This document shows positions 8,489 to 16,377 of a stretch of DNA of 64,000 nucleotides, one piece after another. Location of the stretch: NCBI GenBank assembly GCA_017569285.1, contig CP069419.1, forward strand, positions 868,001-932,000. The letters run 5' to 3'. The notes below the pieces were generated by a model that did no database searches, had not been told where the DNA came from, and saw nothing but the letters and a program-made list of their open reading frames with translations. The DNA comes from Clostridiales bacterium. GTDB taxonomy: Bacteria > Bacillota > Clostridia > Christensenellales > Aristaeellaceae. Positions within the stretch are counted from its first letter, which is position 1. Each line of letters opens with the position of its first letter. A program made the position numbers and the translations under genes.

Positions 8489-9010
8489 ATGAAGAAACTG
8501 TTTGCTCTGATCCTGGCCCTGGGCCTGCTGTTCTCTTTCGCGATGGCGGAAGACGCCACTCTTGAACTGAGCTGGGACAACGTCTCCGAAGAAACCAAGG
8601 CTCTTGGTTCCTTCTACCCGATCGATATGCAGGAGTCCGGAAAGCTCATCTACTGGGTTCCGCAGAACATGGCTGCGCAGGATACTTCCGCGATTGAAGC
8701 GGTAGGTCTTGTGGCTGCTTTCGCTACAGCTGATGGTGAATACACCATTTCCGTGTATGGTCTGACGGTCGCTGATGGCTGGCAGGCGTATGTTGCCGGA
8801 CAGGGCATCACCGAAGAAAATGCGAAGCAGTTCACCACCAACGGCATCTACGCGATCGGTTTCGAGCAGGAAGAGCAGGGAATCGACATGGTGATTATTC
8901 CCGTTACCGATACTTCCGTGCTCGTATATGCCTTCACTCCCCTGAACGGTGATGAGGAATGGGATGAAGTCAAGGGTGCGATCGTTTCTTCCATTCAGCT
9001 GGCTGAATAA
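8489..9010 (+). CDS. Small exported protein of unknown function
   Basis: 173 residues. The first 20 residues form a Sec signal peptide ending in SFAMA, a signal peptidase I site, so the mature protein should be released or wall-trapped. The mature part is acidic, has no Cys, and alternates short beta-type stretches, for example YTISVYGLTV and DMVIIPVTDTSVLVYAF. Its signal peptide resembles that of the exported protein at 60910-61989, but I do not see convincing similarity in the mature parts. It has its own promoter and terminator, so it is an independent unit. No function assigned. Confidence 0.75.
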   Translation: MKKLFALILALGLLFSFAMAEDATLELSWDNVSEETKALGSFYPIDMQESGKLIYWVPQNMAAQDTSAIEAVGLVAAFATADGEYTISVYGLTVADGWQAYVAGQGITEENAKQFTTNGIYAIGFEQEEQGIDMVIIPVTDTSVLVYAFTPLNGDEEWDEVKGAIVSSIQLAE

Positions 9011-9038
9011 TTGAAGCAAGGGAGTTTTCCCGATGGAA

Positions 9039-9069
9039 AACCGGGGCAGCAGTTGCTGCCCCGGTTTTT
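9039..9069. terminator. Terminator between convergent genes
   Basis: Perfect 13-base-pair stem AACCGGGGCAGCA/TGCTGCCCCGGTT with a 2-base loop and T on the plus strand. On the minus strand it lies just past the punA stop with a shorter U tail, so it may work both ways. Confidence 0.88.
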
Positions 9070-9087
9070 CTGCGTTTTGGATGGGAT

Positions 9088-9915
9088 TCATCCATGCCGG
9101 ATGGAACCCGTAACGGCTTCAATCAGCGTGCACAGGCGTTCCCCGCTCTGCCGGGCTTTTGCCAGGACTGCCTCATGGGAATGAGCTTTCTTTGCGATCC
9201 CGGTCGCCATATTCGTAATGCAGGAAAGGCCCAGCACTTTCATTCCCAGATATCGGGCCGCGGTCGCTTCCGGTACCGTGGACATGCCGATCGCATCCGC
9301 CCCCAGCGTCCTGAACGCCCGGATTTCCGCCGCGGTCTCATACATCGGTCCGGGAAACAGGGCATATACCCCCTCCTTCAGGGGGATTTCCAGTGCTTCC
9401 GCCTGTTCCTTTGCCGCCCGGCGCAGGTCCGGGCTGTATACCTCTGTCATATCAGGGAACCGCGGCCCGAAGCGTTCATCGTTCGGTCCGATCAGCGGGT
9501 TGTTCCCCGTCAGGTTGATATGGTCCGTAATCAGCATCAGGTCCCCGGGTGTAAAGCTTTCGTTGATCCCGCCGCATGCATTGGTTACTATCAGGACCTG
9601 GGCGCCCATCTCATGCAGCACAAACAGGGGAAAGGTCACCTGCTTCATGGAATGTCCTTCATAGAAGTGGAACCGCCCGCACATGAGCACCACTTCCCGT
9701 CCGCCCAGCGTTCCGAAAATCATCCGGGCCGCATGGCCGGCCACGCTGGACACCGGAAATCCGGGAATCTCCGCATAGGGGATGGTATCCGCATCCTGGA
9801 CCCTGTCCATCAGGGCATCCAGCCCGCTGCCGAGGATAATGCAGGTTTCCGGCCGGTGTGCAGTCCTTCCGCGCAGGAATTCCGCCGCATTGGTCACGTC
9901 TTCATAAAAAGCCAT
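9088..9915 (-). CDS. punA: Purine nucleoside phosphorylase (inosine/guanosine type)
   Basis: Phosphorolysis of purine ribo- and deoxyribonucleosides to free base and (deoxy)ribose-1-phosphate, in the cytosol, for purine salvage. The 275-residue length and motifs fit the trimeric PNP-II family rather than hexameric DeoD: ILGSGLDAL near residue 27, GRFHFYEGH (phosphate binding), VTNACGGIN, FPGPMYET, and IGMSTVPEATAAR (the Met-Ser base/ribose loop). AHSHEAVL near the C terminus is also typical. It ends before the shared terminator. The gene upstream is a SARP-type regulator 26 bases away on the same strand, so the two may be co-transcribed. Strict specificity for 6-oxopurines is family knowledge. 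Confidence 0.93.
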   Translation of the reverse strand: MAFYEDVTNAAEFLRGRTAHRPETCIILGSGLDALMDRVQDADTIPYAEIPGFPVSSVAGHAARMIFGTLGGREVVLMCGRFHFYEGHSMKQVTFPLFVLHEMGAQVLIVTNACGGINESFTPGDLMLITDHINLTGNNPLIGPNDERFGPRFPDMTEVYSPDLRRAAKEQAEALEIPLKEGVYALFPGPMYETAAEIRAFRTLGADAIGMSTVPEATAARYLGMKVLGLSCITNMATGIAKKAHSHEAVLAKARQSGERLCTLIEAVTGSIRHG

Positions 9916-9941
9916 ATTCAGCCTCCAAAAAGAAGACTGCT

Positions 9942-11171
9942 TTACTCAGCAGTCTTCGGTGCTTCTTCATCCGGTCCCATTCCATTGGTTGACAATGGTC
10001 CAACCCGGTAATTGAATACAATATTGCTGTTCGGATAGCTTCTGTAAAATACGCGCTTTACGCGTTCCAGGACCATTCCGCCGGTGTTGTAGTTTACCGT
10101 CGGAAGCAGCAGTGCAAAGATGGTCGGGGCAAACCGTGTAATTGTATCACCCTTGCGCAGGTTCTTCCGAAGGATTTCCATCAGGCCGGTCATGATATTG
10201 TCCAGCCGCATGCTGTCAATTTCCTTGTCATTATAGGGGGATATCATGATGATCGCAAGGAACATGCTGGCGCCGAGGCGTTCCAGGTTTCGCATCTGCA
10301 GGTTGAATATTTCTTTGAACACAGTATATTCACACACAAACGCGCCGCGCCGTTCCCCGCTTTCACGAAGCTCGTTTCGGATAGATTCCAGGTTGAAGTC
10401 CAGCGTCTTTCCGGCAGAAACGATCTGTTTGTAGAATTCCTGGAGGTCTTCGCTCGGCTGGACACCCAGGTACCGGTAATTCAGCTGCACCACGTGCTTG
10501 TACTGCACCAGTGCTTCACCGGTCCGGTTGATCTTGATCAGGGCGGACATCAGCTCCATATGCAGCCGGTCATCAAATGAGTCAACATCCAGCGCCCGCC
10601 GGCATACACTGACAATATCCGCATACTGGGCTTTGCTTTTCAGCAGTTCGATATAGGCATAGATCGCGGCGATGAATTTGTTGTGCAGCGTGGTTGCCTT
10701 GGCCAGTGCCCATTCATTCTGTTCGCTGTGCTGCATCAGGTCGCCCTGGTATTTTTCCAGCAGGAGGTTGTACAGTGTCCGCTGTTCGGTAACCGGAACG
10801 TTGTTCTCACTCAGCCGGTTGAAGATCGCTTCAATCTCATACAGGTCAATGGTCATGCCTTCGATGCATTCCCAGTGATATGCGCCGCGGTCGGAAACAA
10901 TGCACGCGCCCAAGGCCGGATCAATCTGGTTCAACAGCACGCGCAGCCGGGAAACAAGTGTCTTGAGTGCGTTTTCCGGATTGGTGCTTTTGTCCTCATC
11001 CCACAGGGCATTCAGCAGCCGCTGGTTCGGCACCGGTTCTCCCTCATTCAGGATCAGGTATTGAATCAGCGCGGCGCCTTTCTTGGATTTAGCAGCCAGG
11101 TGATCCGTTTTTTTCTCATCGATATAGATGAGAAAATGATCCATCATCTGGATCCGAATGGTCTCGGCCAC
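9942..11171 (-). CDS. SARP-type transcriptional regulator (winged helix + BTAD) with a degenerate GGDEF domain
   Basis: 409 residues from a GTG at 11171, chosen because AAGGAGG lies 7 bases upstream; an in-frame ATG at 11201 would start upstream of that site. Residues 1-95 form an OmpR-like winged helix (KGAALIQYLILNEG, then NALKTLVSRLRVLL). Residues about 100-245 are the helical bacterial transcriptional activator (BTAD) region with TPR-like repeats. Residues about 275-395 have the outline of a diguanylate cyclase: LRKGDTITRF, then APTIFALLLP in place of GGDEF followed by the usual F-L-LP, then VLERVKRVF. All GGDEF catalytic residues are lost, so it cannot make cyclic di-GMP; it could sense a nucleotide or dimerise. 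A promoter is present upstream. Target genes are unknown; the nearest is punA downstream. Confidence 0.75.
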   Translation of the reverse strand: MAETIRIQMMDHFLIYIDEKKTDHLAAKSKKGAALIQYLILNEGEPVPNQRLLNALWDEDKSTNPENALKTLVSRLRVLLNQIDPALGACIVSDRGAYHWECIEGMTIDLYEIEAIFNRLSENNVPVTEQRTLYNLLLEKYQGDLMQHSEQNEWALAKATTLHNKFIAAIYAYIELLKSKAQYADIVSVCRRALDVDSFDDRLHMELMSALIKINRTGEALVQYKHVVQLNYRYLGVQPSEDLQEFYKQIVSAGKTLDFNLESIRNELRESGERRGAFVCEYTVFKEIFNLQMRNLERLGASMFLAIIMISPYNDKEIDSMRLDNIMTGLMEILRKNLRKGDTITRFAPTIFALLLPTVNYNTGGMVLERVKRVFYRSYPNSNIVFNYRVGPLSTNGMGPDEEAPKTAE

Positions 11172-11217
11172 AAAACAACCTCCTTGCTGCACTGATTTCA
11201 ATTCATATATTAGTTAC

Positions 11218-11246
11218 ATTTTATCAGCGTTTTTCAGCTTTGACAA
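11218..11246 (-). promoter_or_regulatory. Promoter of the SARP-type regulator
   Basis: Minus strand TTGTCA (11241-11246), 17-base spacer, TAAAAT (11218-11223), about 47 bases before the GTG start. Confidence 0.75.
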
Positions 11247-11584
11247 GTATTTTTTTGTTCAGATGTATCGATCCATGTAATTACGTCGAAAAAGCATAAA
11301 GACCCATACGCTTTGAATCGCATGCAAGGAAAAAGTTACTGCAGCACAAATGGTACTGTTTGGTTTGTCATTAACAATACAACCCGGTATTCCAGTTGCT
11401 TTTCCATTTCCGTAAACGTGTAACTTTATTCAGTTTCATTCCCGGCCCCGGATCATTCAATTATGCAAATCCATCCGTTTTTGCTCACAATTCACAATCC
11501 ACATCCGGATTCCATACTGTCAGGTACTTGGCATCTGCACTTTCTGGTGGATCTGTTTCCCGGCATCATTGACATATATTCCTT
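11247..11584. other. AT-rich intergenic spacer
   Basis: About 340 bases between the SARP promoter and the rnpB terminator. It is richer in A and T than its surroundings. I find no convincing gene, RNA signature, terminator or repeat in it. Confidence 0.6.
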
Positions 11585-11626
11585 CCAAAAATATAATAAC
11601 GTCTGTCCGGATCATACCGGACAGAC
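11585..11626 (-). terminator. Terminator of rnpB
   Basis: Minus strand GTCTGTCCGG, 6-base loop, CCGGACAGAC (11601-11626), followed by a T-rich tail. Confidence 0.85.
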
Positions 11627-11644
11627 GCAGTTGTCAGGAAACGG

Positions 11645-11980
11645 GCGAGCGTGACCATAAGCCGGGTTCTGTATTGGACGATCATCTATCCAGGCCGTAC
11701 GTTACCGCACGGCTCAAGCGATTGCGGAGGACGCGGCGGGCCGCCGGCTTGCCTCCATTGCATCTTGCACCGGGTGGGGTTTACAGCAGGAAACAGTTAC
11801 CTGATTCCTGGGTGAGCTCTTACCTCGCCTTTCCATCCTTACTGCCCGAAGGCAGCGGTTTATTTCTGTTGCACTCTCCTTGGAGTCGCCTCCACCGGCC
11901 GTTAGCCGGCACCCTTGCCCTCTGGTGCCCGGACTTTCCTCATGCCGCATGGGCACGCGATCGTCTGTTCACCTCGCTCC
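11645..11980 (-). ncRNA. rnpB: RNase P RNA
   Basis: The catalytic RNA that trims the 5' leaders of tRNA precursors. Conserved blocks read on the minus strand are GAGGAAAGTCCGGGC (near 11928-11942), GTGCAACAGA, AAACCGC, GGTAAGAG, GTAAACCCCACCCGG and, at the 3' end, ACAGAACCCGGCTTATGG (near 11656-11673). The ends were set by pairing of GAGC/GTGA with TCAC/GCTC; they may be off by several bases. The domain order is that of the common A-type RNA, about 336 nt. A consensus promoter lies just upstream and a terminator about 20 bases downstream. A tRNA cluster lies beyond traX. Confidence 0.95.
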
Positions 11981-11987
11981 GGATCCG

Positions 11988-12016
11988 ATTCTACCCCGAA
12001 AGGCTGTGATTGTCAA
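11988..12016 (-). promoter_or_regulatory. rnpB promoter
   Basis: Minus strand TTGACA (12011-12016), 17-base spacer, TAGAAT (11988-11993); transcription would begin near 11981. The -35 box touches the start codon of the divergent traX gene. Confidence 0.85.
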
Positions 12017-12888
12017 TGACCGTCCGGGCCAATGACCTGCATAACGATTCTCCCCGCGGTTCCATCATTCCCGCGGGAAATACGGCGACCGGCCTGCTGA
12101 AGCTGATCGCCCTGGCCTTCATGCTGATCGACCACAGCGGGAAAGTCCTGTTCAGCAACTGTCAGGAGATGCGTATCCTCGGGCGGATTGCGTTTCCGAT
12201 CTATGTATGGTGCATGATCGTCGGATTCTGGCGTACGCGCAGTGTTCTGAAATACCTGCTGCGGATTCTGGTCGTCGGTGCGGTTTCCCAGCCGCTGTAT
12301 GCCCTGGCGCTGGACGATAACGGCCATATCGGCGAGCTGATCCTGCAATTCACAACCCCTCTTGCTTCCGGCTTTACCTGGGCCGGACTCTGGCAGGTGA
12401 TTTCCAAAATATATGAAGATCCCAATATTTTCCTCACGCTTTTCCTGGGACTGGCTGCCCTGTGGGGTATCCGTGAAAAGAAATGCCTGAGCTTCATCTG
12501 GGCACCGGCTGCCGCCATCCTGCTCGCCACCGTGCTGAAAACGGACTACGGCTGGCGCGGAATCGTATTCATGATCCTGCTTTATTCCGTGCGCGGAAGC
12601 CGTGCCGGCATCGCAGCGGTCATGGTCGCCTTCTTCCTTTACTGGGGCACGGGATACAGCATCACCTCAAGGCTCTTCGGCTGGTCGTTCCGCATAGCTG
12701 ACCTGCCCCCCGCGGTCGCCCAGCCGCTCAGTGCCCTGATGCGGATGGAAACGTATGCCCTGATGTCCCTGCCGTTCATCCTGTGCCGTTTCCGTCGGGA
12801 TGTACGCCTGCCGAAATGGCTTGGCTACGGGCTTTATCCTGCCCACCTGGTGCTGCTGATCATACTTAAACTCCTCGTTTTCCATTGA
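12016..12888 (+). CDS. TraX family membrane protein
   Basis: A 290-residue multi-spanning membrane protein. The N-terminal family pattern is clear: [18 protein letters not shown], then [24 protein letters not shown] and KYLLRIL. In TraX of the F plasmid this fold N-acetylates pilin. Chromosomal Bacillota members are common and presumably acetylate some other surface or small-molecule target as membrane acyltransferases; that role is inferred. About eight hydrophobic segments follow. The ATG at 12016 has only a weak AAAGG 12 bases upstream, and a TTG at 12010 is an alternative. Because the start abuts the divergent rnpB promoter, its own promoter must lie within rnpB or is missing. A strong tRNA promoter follows its stop. 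Confidence 0.8.
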   Translation: MTVRANDLHNDSPRGSIIPAGNTATGLLKLIALAFMLIDHSGKVLFSNCQEMRILGRIAFPIYVWCMIVGFWRTRSVLKYLLRILVVGAVSQPLYALALDDNGHIGELILQFTTPLASGFTWAGLWQVISKIYEDPNIFLTLFLGLAALWGIREKKCLSFIWAPAAAILLATVLKTDYGWRGIVFMILLYSVRGSRAGIAAVMVAFFLYWGTGYSITSRLFGWSFRIADLPPAVAQPLSALMRMETYALMSLPFILCRFRRDVRLPKWLGYGLYPAHLVLLIILKLLVFH

Positions 12889-12896
12889 AAAATCAG

Positions 12897-12925
12897 TTGA
12901 CACCCCATGCCATTAATGATATAAT
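12897..12925 (+). promoter_or_regulatory. Promoter of the tRNA cluster
   Basis: Full consensus TTGACA (12897-12902), 17-base spacer, TATAAT (12920-12925), about 70 bases before the first tRNA. A stable-RNA-strength promoter. Confidence 0.9.
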
Positions 12926-12997
12926 CTGTTGCTGTCAGCGGAAAGACCACACTGCCCGCTGTGCGCCATAGAGTTCGGATTGCCGTCCATTGGTTTT

Positions 12998-13074
12998 GCG
13001 CCTGTAGCTCAGCCGGATAGAGCAACGGCCTTCTAAGCCGTGGGCCGGGGGTTCGAATCCCTCCAGGCGCGCCA
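12998..13074 (+). tRNA. tRNA-Arg (TCT)
   Basis: Acceptor GCGCCTG/CAGGCGC, anticodon loop CTTCTAA on stem ACGGC/GCCGT, anticodon TCT (reads AGA/AGG). CCA is encoded. Confidence 0.96.
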
Positions 13075-13079
13075 GATAT

Positions 13080-13157
13080 GGTGGGTATAGCGTAGTTGGT
13101 TAACGCGCCAGATTGTGGCTCTGGAGACCGTGGGTTCGAGTCCCACTACTCACCCCA
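13080..13157 (+). tRNA. tRNA-His (GTG)
   Basis: Acceptor GTGGGTA/TACTCAC, anticodon loop TTGTGGC, anticodon GTG. The extra G at position -1 (13080) faces C73, as expected for tRNA-His. CCA is encoded. Confidence 0.96.
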
Positions 13158-13198
13158 TTTTTCCCTGATAAAGCGTCATGCTGGCAGATTACCTACGT

Positions 13199-13270
13199 TG
13201 GGGTGTAGCCAAGTGGTAAGGCACGGGACTTTGACTCCCGCATTCGTAGGTTCGAGCCCTGCCACCCCAG
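13199..13270 (+). tRNA. tRNA-Gln (TTG)
   Basis: Acceptor TGGGGTG/CACCCCA, anticodon loop CTTTGAC, anticodon TTG. CCA is not encoded. Confidence 0.96.
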
Positions 13271-13276
13271 CTTTTT

Positions 13277-13349
13277 GACCCATTAGCTCAGTTGGCAGAG
13301 CACTTGACTTTTAATCAAGGTGTCTGGAGTTCGAATCTCCAATGGGTCA
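13277..13349 (+). tRNA. tRNA-Lys (TTT)
   Basis: Acceptor GACCCAT/ATGGGTC, anticodon loop CTTTTAA, anticodon TTT. CCA is not encoded. Only 6 bases separate it from tRNA-Gln. Confidence 0.96.
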
Positions 13350-13374
13350 CTTTTCTGCTCGCCGGGTCTGCTGC

Positions 13375-13455
13375 GCGGGCGTGGCGGAATGGCAGACGCG
13401 CCAGACTTAGGATCTGGTGTCGCAAGGCGTAAGAGTTCGAGTCTCTTCGTCCGCA
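13375..13455 (+). tRNA. tRNA-Leu (TAG)
   Basis: Acceptor GCGGGCG/CGTCCGC with one G-T pair, anticodon loop CTTAGGA, anticodon TAG, long class II variable arm. CCA is not encoded. Confidence 0.96.
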
Positions 13456-13485
13456 CAAGGTTTCCTTTATCCCGGTGAGGAGCAT

Positions 13486-13561
13486 GCGGTAGTAGCTCAG
13501 TTGGTAGAGTGCCACCTTGCCAAGGTGGATGTCGCGGGTCCGAGTCCCGTCTACCGCTCCA
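13486..13561 (+). tRNA. tRNA-Gly (GCC)
   Basis: Acceptor GCGGTAG/CTACCGC, anticodon loop TTGCCAA, anticodon GCC. CCA is encoded. Confidence 0.96.
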
Positions 13562-13564
13562 TTT

Positions 13565-13635
<71 letters not shown>

Positions 13636-13654
13636 CTTTTTTGTACCTAAATAT

Positions 13655-13688
13655 GAAGAGGGACTGTGAGAAATCACAGTCCCTCTTC
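13655..13688. terminator. Hairpin between tRNA cluster and histidine kinase
   Basis: Perfect 15-base-pair stem GAAGAGGGACTGTGA/TCACAGTCCCTCTTC with loop GAAA. It lies between convergent units and contains the stop codon of the kinase. The T tails are poor on both strands, so efficiency is uncertain. Confidence 0.65.
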
Positions 13689-14870
13689 CTGTTTGTCTTC
13701 CGGCAGGGCAAACCAGAACACGGTTCCTCCCTCCGGTGGGGTTTCCGCGCCGTACGGCGCATGGTGGTTCTCCAGGATCCCCCGGCAGATGTTCAGCCCC
13801 AGTCCGCTGCCGATCACAGCGCGCTTGTGGTTTTCGCGGCTGCGGTAATACCGGTCCCAGATAAAGGGGAGCTCTTCAGGCGGAATTCCTTCCCCGCTGT
13901 CCGCAATGGTGATGCGGATCATCCCGTCCTTCCGCTCCTGGCGGATCCGCACCGTCTTGTCCGCGCCTGTATATGTCAGCGCGTTTCCGGCCAGGTTGTA
14001 GATCACCTGGCTGATCCGTCCGCTGTCTGCATTCACAAAGGCGTCCCCGGCTGCCTCAAAGGTCACGGTATACCCTTCCACCGCGGTCATGCGGCTGATC
14101 CGTTCCACAATCTTCCGGATCAGTTCTGTCAGGTTGAACCGGGTCATGGTCAGCTCCAGGCTTCCGGTCCGCAGCCGGCTGAAGTCCAGCACTTCATTGA
14201 CCATGGTGGAAAGCCGTTCCGTCTCGTCGATGATGATCTGCATATTCTCCGGGGTAATCTCATCCGGAATATCCCGCATGGCCTCTGCGTATCCCTCAAT
14301 CATGGTCAGCGGCGTCCGGAGGTCATGGGAAATATTCGCGATCAGTTCCCGCTGCAGGTCCTCCACCTTCCGCAGGTCCTCCGCGGTCTGAACCAGCGTA
14401 TCATTCAGCTCGGCAATTTCGCGGTATCCGCCGCTGTGGGGAGGCCGCTGGTATCTGGCCCGGCTCAGCTCCCGGGCCGCCTCATTGGTCTCGATAATCG
14501 GCTCAGAGATGCTCCTGGACATCGTATAGCCCACCATTCCGGTTGCCAGCAGGATCGCGGCTACAATCAGCACAAACTGCCACCGCATCACCTCGTCCAG
14601 GCGCACCATGCTGACGCCGGCCGTTCCCTCTGGCAGCGGATTTCCGTCCTGTTCCGTGCCCTGCACTACCATGATCGATGCCGGCGGCCGGGCAATGCCG
14701 TCCGGTGCGCGGAAGACGTAGAAGAACATGGCATTCTGCAGCAGCCATACCATGGAGATGAAAAACCCGGCCAGCACCAGCAGGTAGACCAGGATTTTCC
14801 GGCGGATTCCGATCCGCCCGGCCAGGAAGGTCTCCCGGAAAGCCAGGGATCCCCGCTTATTCCTTTTCAA
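13674..14870 (-). CDS. Sensor histidine kinase
   Basis: Membrane sensor of the two-component pair with the preceding OmpR-type regulator; it would phosphorylate that regulator in response to an envelope signal. Read from a TTG at 14870, which overlaps the regulator's last codons by 14 bases and follows a G-rich stretch; the exact start is uncertain. 398 residues: membrane segment 1 near 25-45, a short extracytoplasmic loop of about 60 residues, membrane segment 2 near 110-130, a HAMP-like linker, then the HisKA H-box NISHDLRTPLTMIEGYAEAM. The ATPase domain has the N-box QVIYNLAGNALTYTG, the G1 box DSGEGIP, the F region FIWDRYYRS and the G2 box GSGLGLNICR. The small sensor loop gives no ligand clue. 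Two carboxypeptidase genes upstream suggest a wall-related stimulus, which is inference. Confidence 0.88.
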   Translation of the reverse strand: MKRNKRGSLAFRETFLAGRIGIRRKILVYLLVLAGFFISMVWLLQNAMFFYVFRAPDGIARPPASIMVVQGTEQDGNPLPEGTAGVSMVRLDEVMRWQFVLIVAAILLATGMVGYTMSRSISEPIIETNEAARELSRARYQRPPHSGGYREIAELNDTLVQTAEDLRKVEDLQRELIANISHDLRTPLTMIEGYAEAMRDIPDEITPENMQIIIDETERLSTMVNEVLDFSRLRTGSLELTMTRFNLTELIRKIVERISRMTAVEGYTVTFEAAGDAFVNADSGRISQVIYNLAGNALTYTGADKTVRIRQERKDGMIRITIADSGEGIPPEELPFIWDRYYRSRENHKRAVIGSGLGLNICRGILENHHAPYGAETPPEGGTVFWFALPEDKQEEGL

Positions 14871-15525
14871 AGCGATACCCCACCCCTCTGAGCGTGGTGA
14901 TCCGGTCCGCATACCTGCCCAGCTGCCGGCGCAGCAGCTTGATGTGCGTGTCCAGCGTGCGGTCATCGCCGAAGAAGTCGTATCCCCAGACGTCGCTGAT
15001 CAGCTTTTCCCGGCTCAGGGCGATTCCCCGGTTCCGGACCATGTAGAACAGCAGGTCATATTCCTTCGGGCTCAGGTCCAGCTCCTGCCCGTCCACCGTC
15101 ACGCGGCGTGCCGTGAAGTTCACCGTCAGCCCGTCGATTGTTACGGTTTCTTCGGTTGTCTTGTCACTTCCGCTGCGTTTCAGCACCGCCCCGACCCGCA
15201 TCATCAGTTCCTTCGGGGAGAAGGGCTTGACCACATAATCGTCAATTCCAAGCTCAAAGCCGTGGATCCGGTCATATTCCTCTCCGCGGGCGGACAGCAT
15301 GATCACGGGCGTATCGCTGTGTTTCCGGATCTCCCGTACGGCAGAAAAACCGTCCAGTTCCGGCATCATCACGTCCATGATGATCAGGTCATACCGGCGT
15401 TCCCGGCACATGGTCACCGCCTGCATGCCGTCCTCAGCCTCATCGGTTTCATACCCTTCAAAGGAAGCATACTTGGCAATCAGTGCCCGGATCCGTTTCT
15501 CATCATCCACGATCAGCAGTTTCAT
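14857..15525 (-). CDS. OmpR/PhoB family response regulator
   Basis: 222-residue DNA-binding regulator. Receiver domain residues 1-115: acidic pocket IVDDE, phospho-acceptor in LIIMDVMMPELDG (Asp51), conserved Thr/Ser switch in VIMLSARG and Lys in DDYVVKPFSPKEL. C-terminal winged helix about 125-222 with LSPKEYDLLFYMVRN, REKLISDVWGYD, RTLDTHIKLLRRQL and a TLRGVGYRFE end. Overlap with the kinase gene downstream and a 12-base gap to the VanY-type gene upstream show one transcript. The set resembles VanRS-type pairs in layout, but there are no vanHAX genes here. Confidence 0.93.
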   Translation of the reverse strand: MKLLIVDDEKRIRALIAKYASFEGYETDEAEDGMQAVTMCRERRYDLIIMDVMMPELDGFSAVREIRKHSDTPVIMLSARGEEYDRIHGFELGIDDYVVKPFSPKELMMRVGAVLKRSGSDKTTEETVTIDGLTVNFTARRVTVDGQELDLSPKEYDLLFYMVRNRGIALSREKLISDVWGYDFFGDDRTLDTHIKLLRRQLGRYADRITTLRGVGYRFEKE

Positions 15526-15537
15526 GGGTACCCCCTG

Positions 15538-16377
15538 TTATTGTTCCGTCGGTTTCTGGATATAGGCACTCACCAGCTGCAGGTCTCCGCCGTCATCCAG
15601 GAATTTGTCAATAGCTGCCTGCAGCTGTTCATTGAACTCTTCCAGGCAGAGTCCGTTTTCCATAATATAGGTTGCCGCCGGAATTCCCACATACCGCAGG
15701 TGCCACGGCTCATAGTTGATCTCTGTTACGTCTTCCTTGTCCGCCGGATAGCGGATCACAAAGCCATACTCCTGGCAGTGCTCCGCCATCCAGATACACT
15801 CTGGCTCCTTCCCCATCTTGCCGTTCATGGATTTATCCCGCCAGGAGCGCGGTACCACGTCACAGCCGAGCCCGGTCTGGTGGTCGCTGGCTCCCGGCTT
15901 GGATACCCATCCGTCATCCTTGCCCTTGTTCTTCTTCAGCCGGTTGTAATACATCGTGTTCTGCGTCTGGTAGGAGCGGTAGGCACTCTTCAGGTACAGG
16001 TTGTAACCGTCCTCCCGTGCCCCGTCTGCCATGGCAATCAGGGCCTGCGCACACGTTTCGTTCAGTTCCATGCCCTTGGAAACCACATACATATCCCCGC
16101 TCTTTTTGCTTCCGTCCTTGTTCAGGGACATACTTTTGATTTTCACCAGCGGTTTGCATACGAATTTGGAATCCAGCAGGTAGTGCTTGTTCGCCAGCAC
16201 CACAAAATCCGGCTCCATATCCTCCAGCGCAACCGGGAAATCCCATACTGCGTCCCCGTACACAGTCGCGTCCAGGTCGATGATCTCAATGATTTCCTCA
16301 ATTTCCAGGTCGCTGTCCGCAATCGCGGCCGGTATCAGCAGCATCAGCGCAAGCACCGCGCAAAGCAGTCTTTTCAT
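15538..16377 (-). CDS. VanY-family D-alanyl-D-alanine carboxypeptidase (peptidase M15B), copy 2
   Basis: 279-residue exported zinc peptidase that would remove the terminal D-Ala from peptidoglycan stem peptides or their precursors. The ATG at 16377 overlaps the upstream stop as ATGA and follows GGAGG. The signal peptide is MKRLLCAVLALMLLIPAAIA. Zinc-binding motifs of M15B are present: SDHQTGLGCDV (His and Asp) and EPWHLRYVG (catalytic Glu and second His); YRSYQTQ is the conserved substrate-side motif. An acidic Glu/Ile-rich segment follows the signal. It is translationally coupled to another VanY-type gene with only moderate similarity, so the pair are paralogues or neighbours with distinct targets. 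Confidence 0.9.
   Translation of the reverse strand: MKRLLCAVLALMLLIPAAIADSDLEIEEIIEIIDLDATVYGDAVWDFPVALEDMEPDFVVLANKHYLLDSKFVCKPLVKIKSMSLNKDGSKKSGDMYVVSKGMELNETCAQALIAMADGAREDGYNLYLKSAYRSYQTQNTMYYNRLKKNKGKDDGWVSKPGASDHQTGLGCDVVPRSWRDKSMNGKMGKEPECIWMAEHCQEYGFVIRYPADKEDVTEINYEPWHLRYVGIPAATYIMENGLCLEEFNEQLQAAIDKFLDDGGDLQLVSAYIQKPTEQ

Noticed and set aside
11247-11660. Small open frames upstream of rnpB (for example 11463-11654)
   Set aside because: They run into the RNase P RNA or its terminator, lack ribosome sites and show no recognisable protein.
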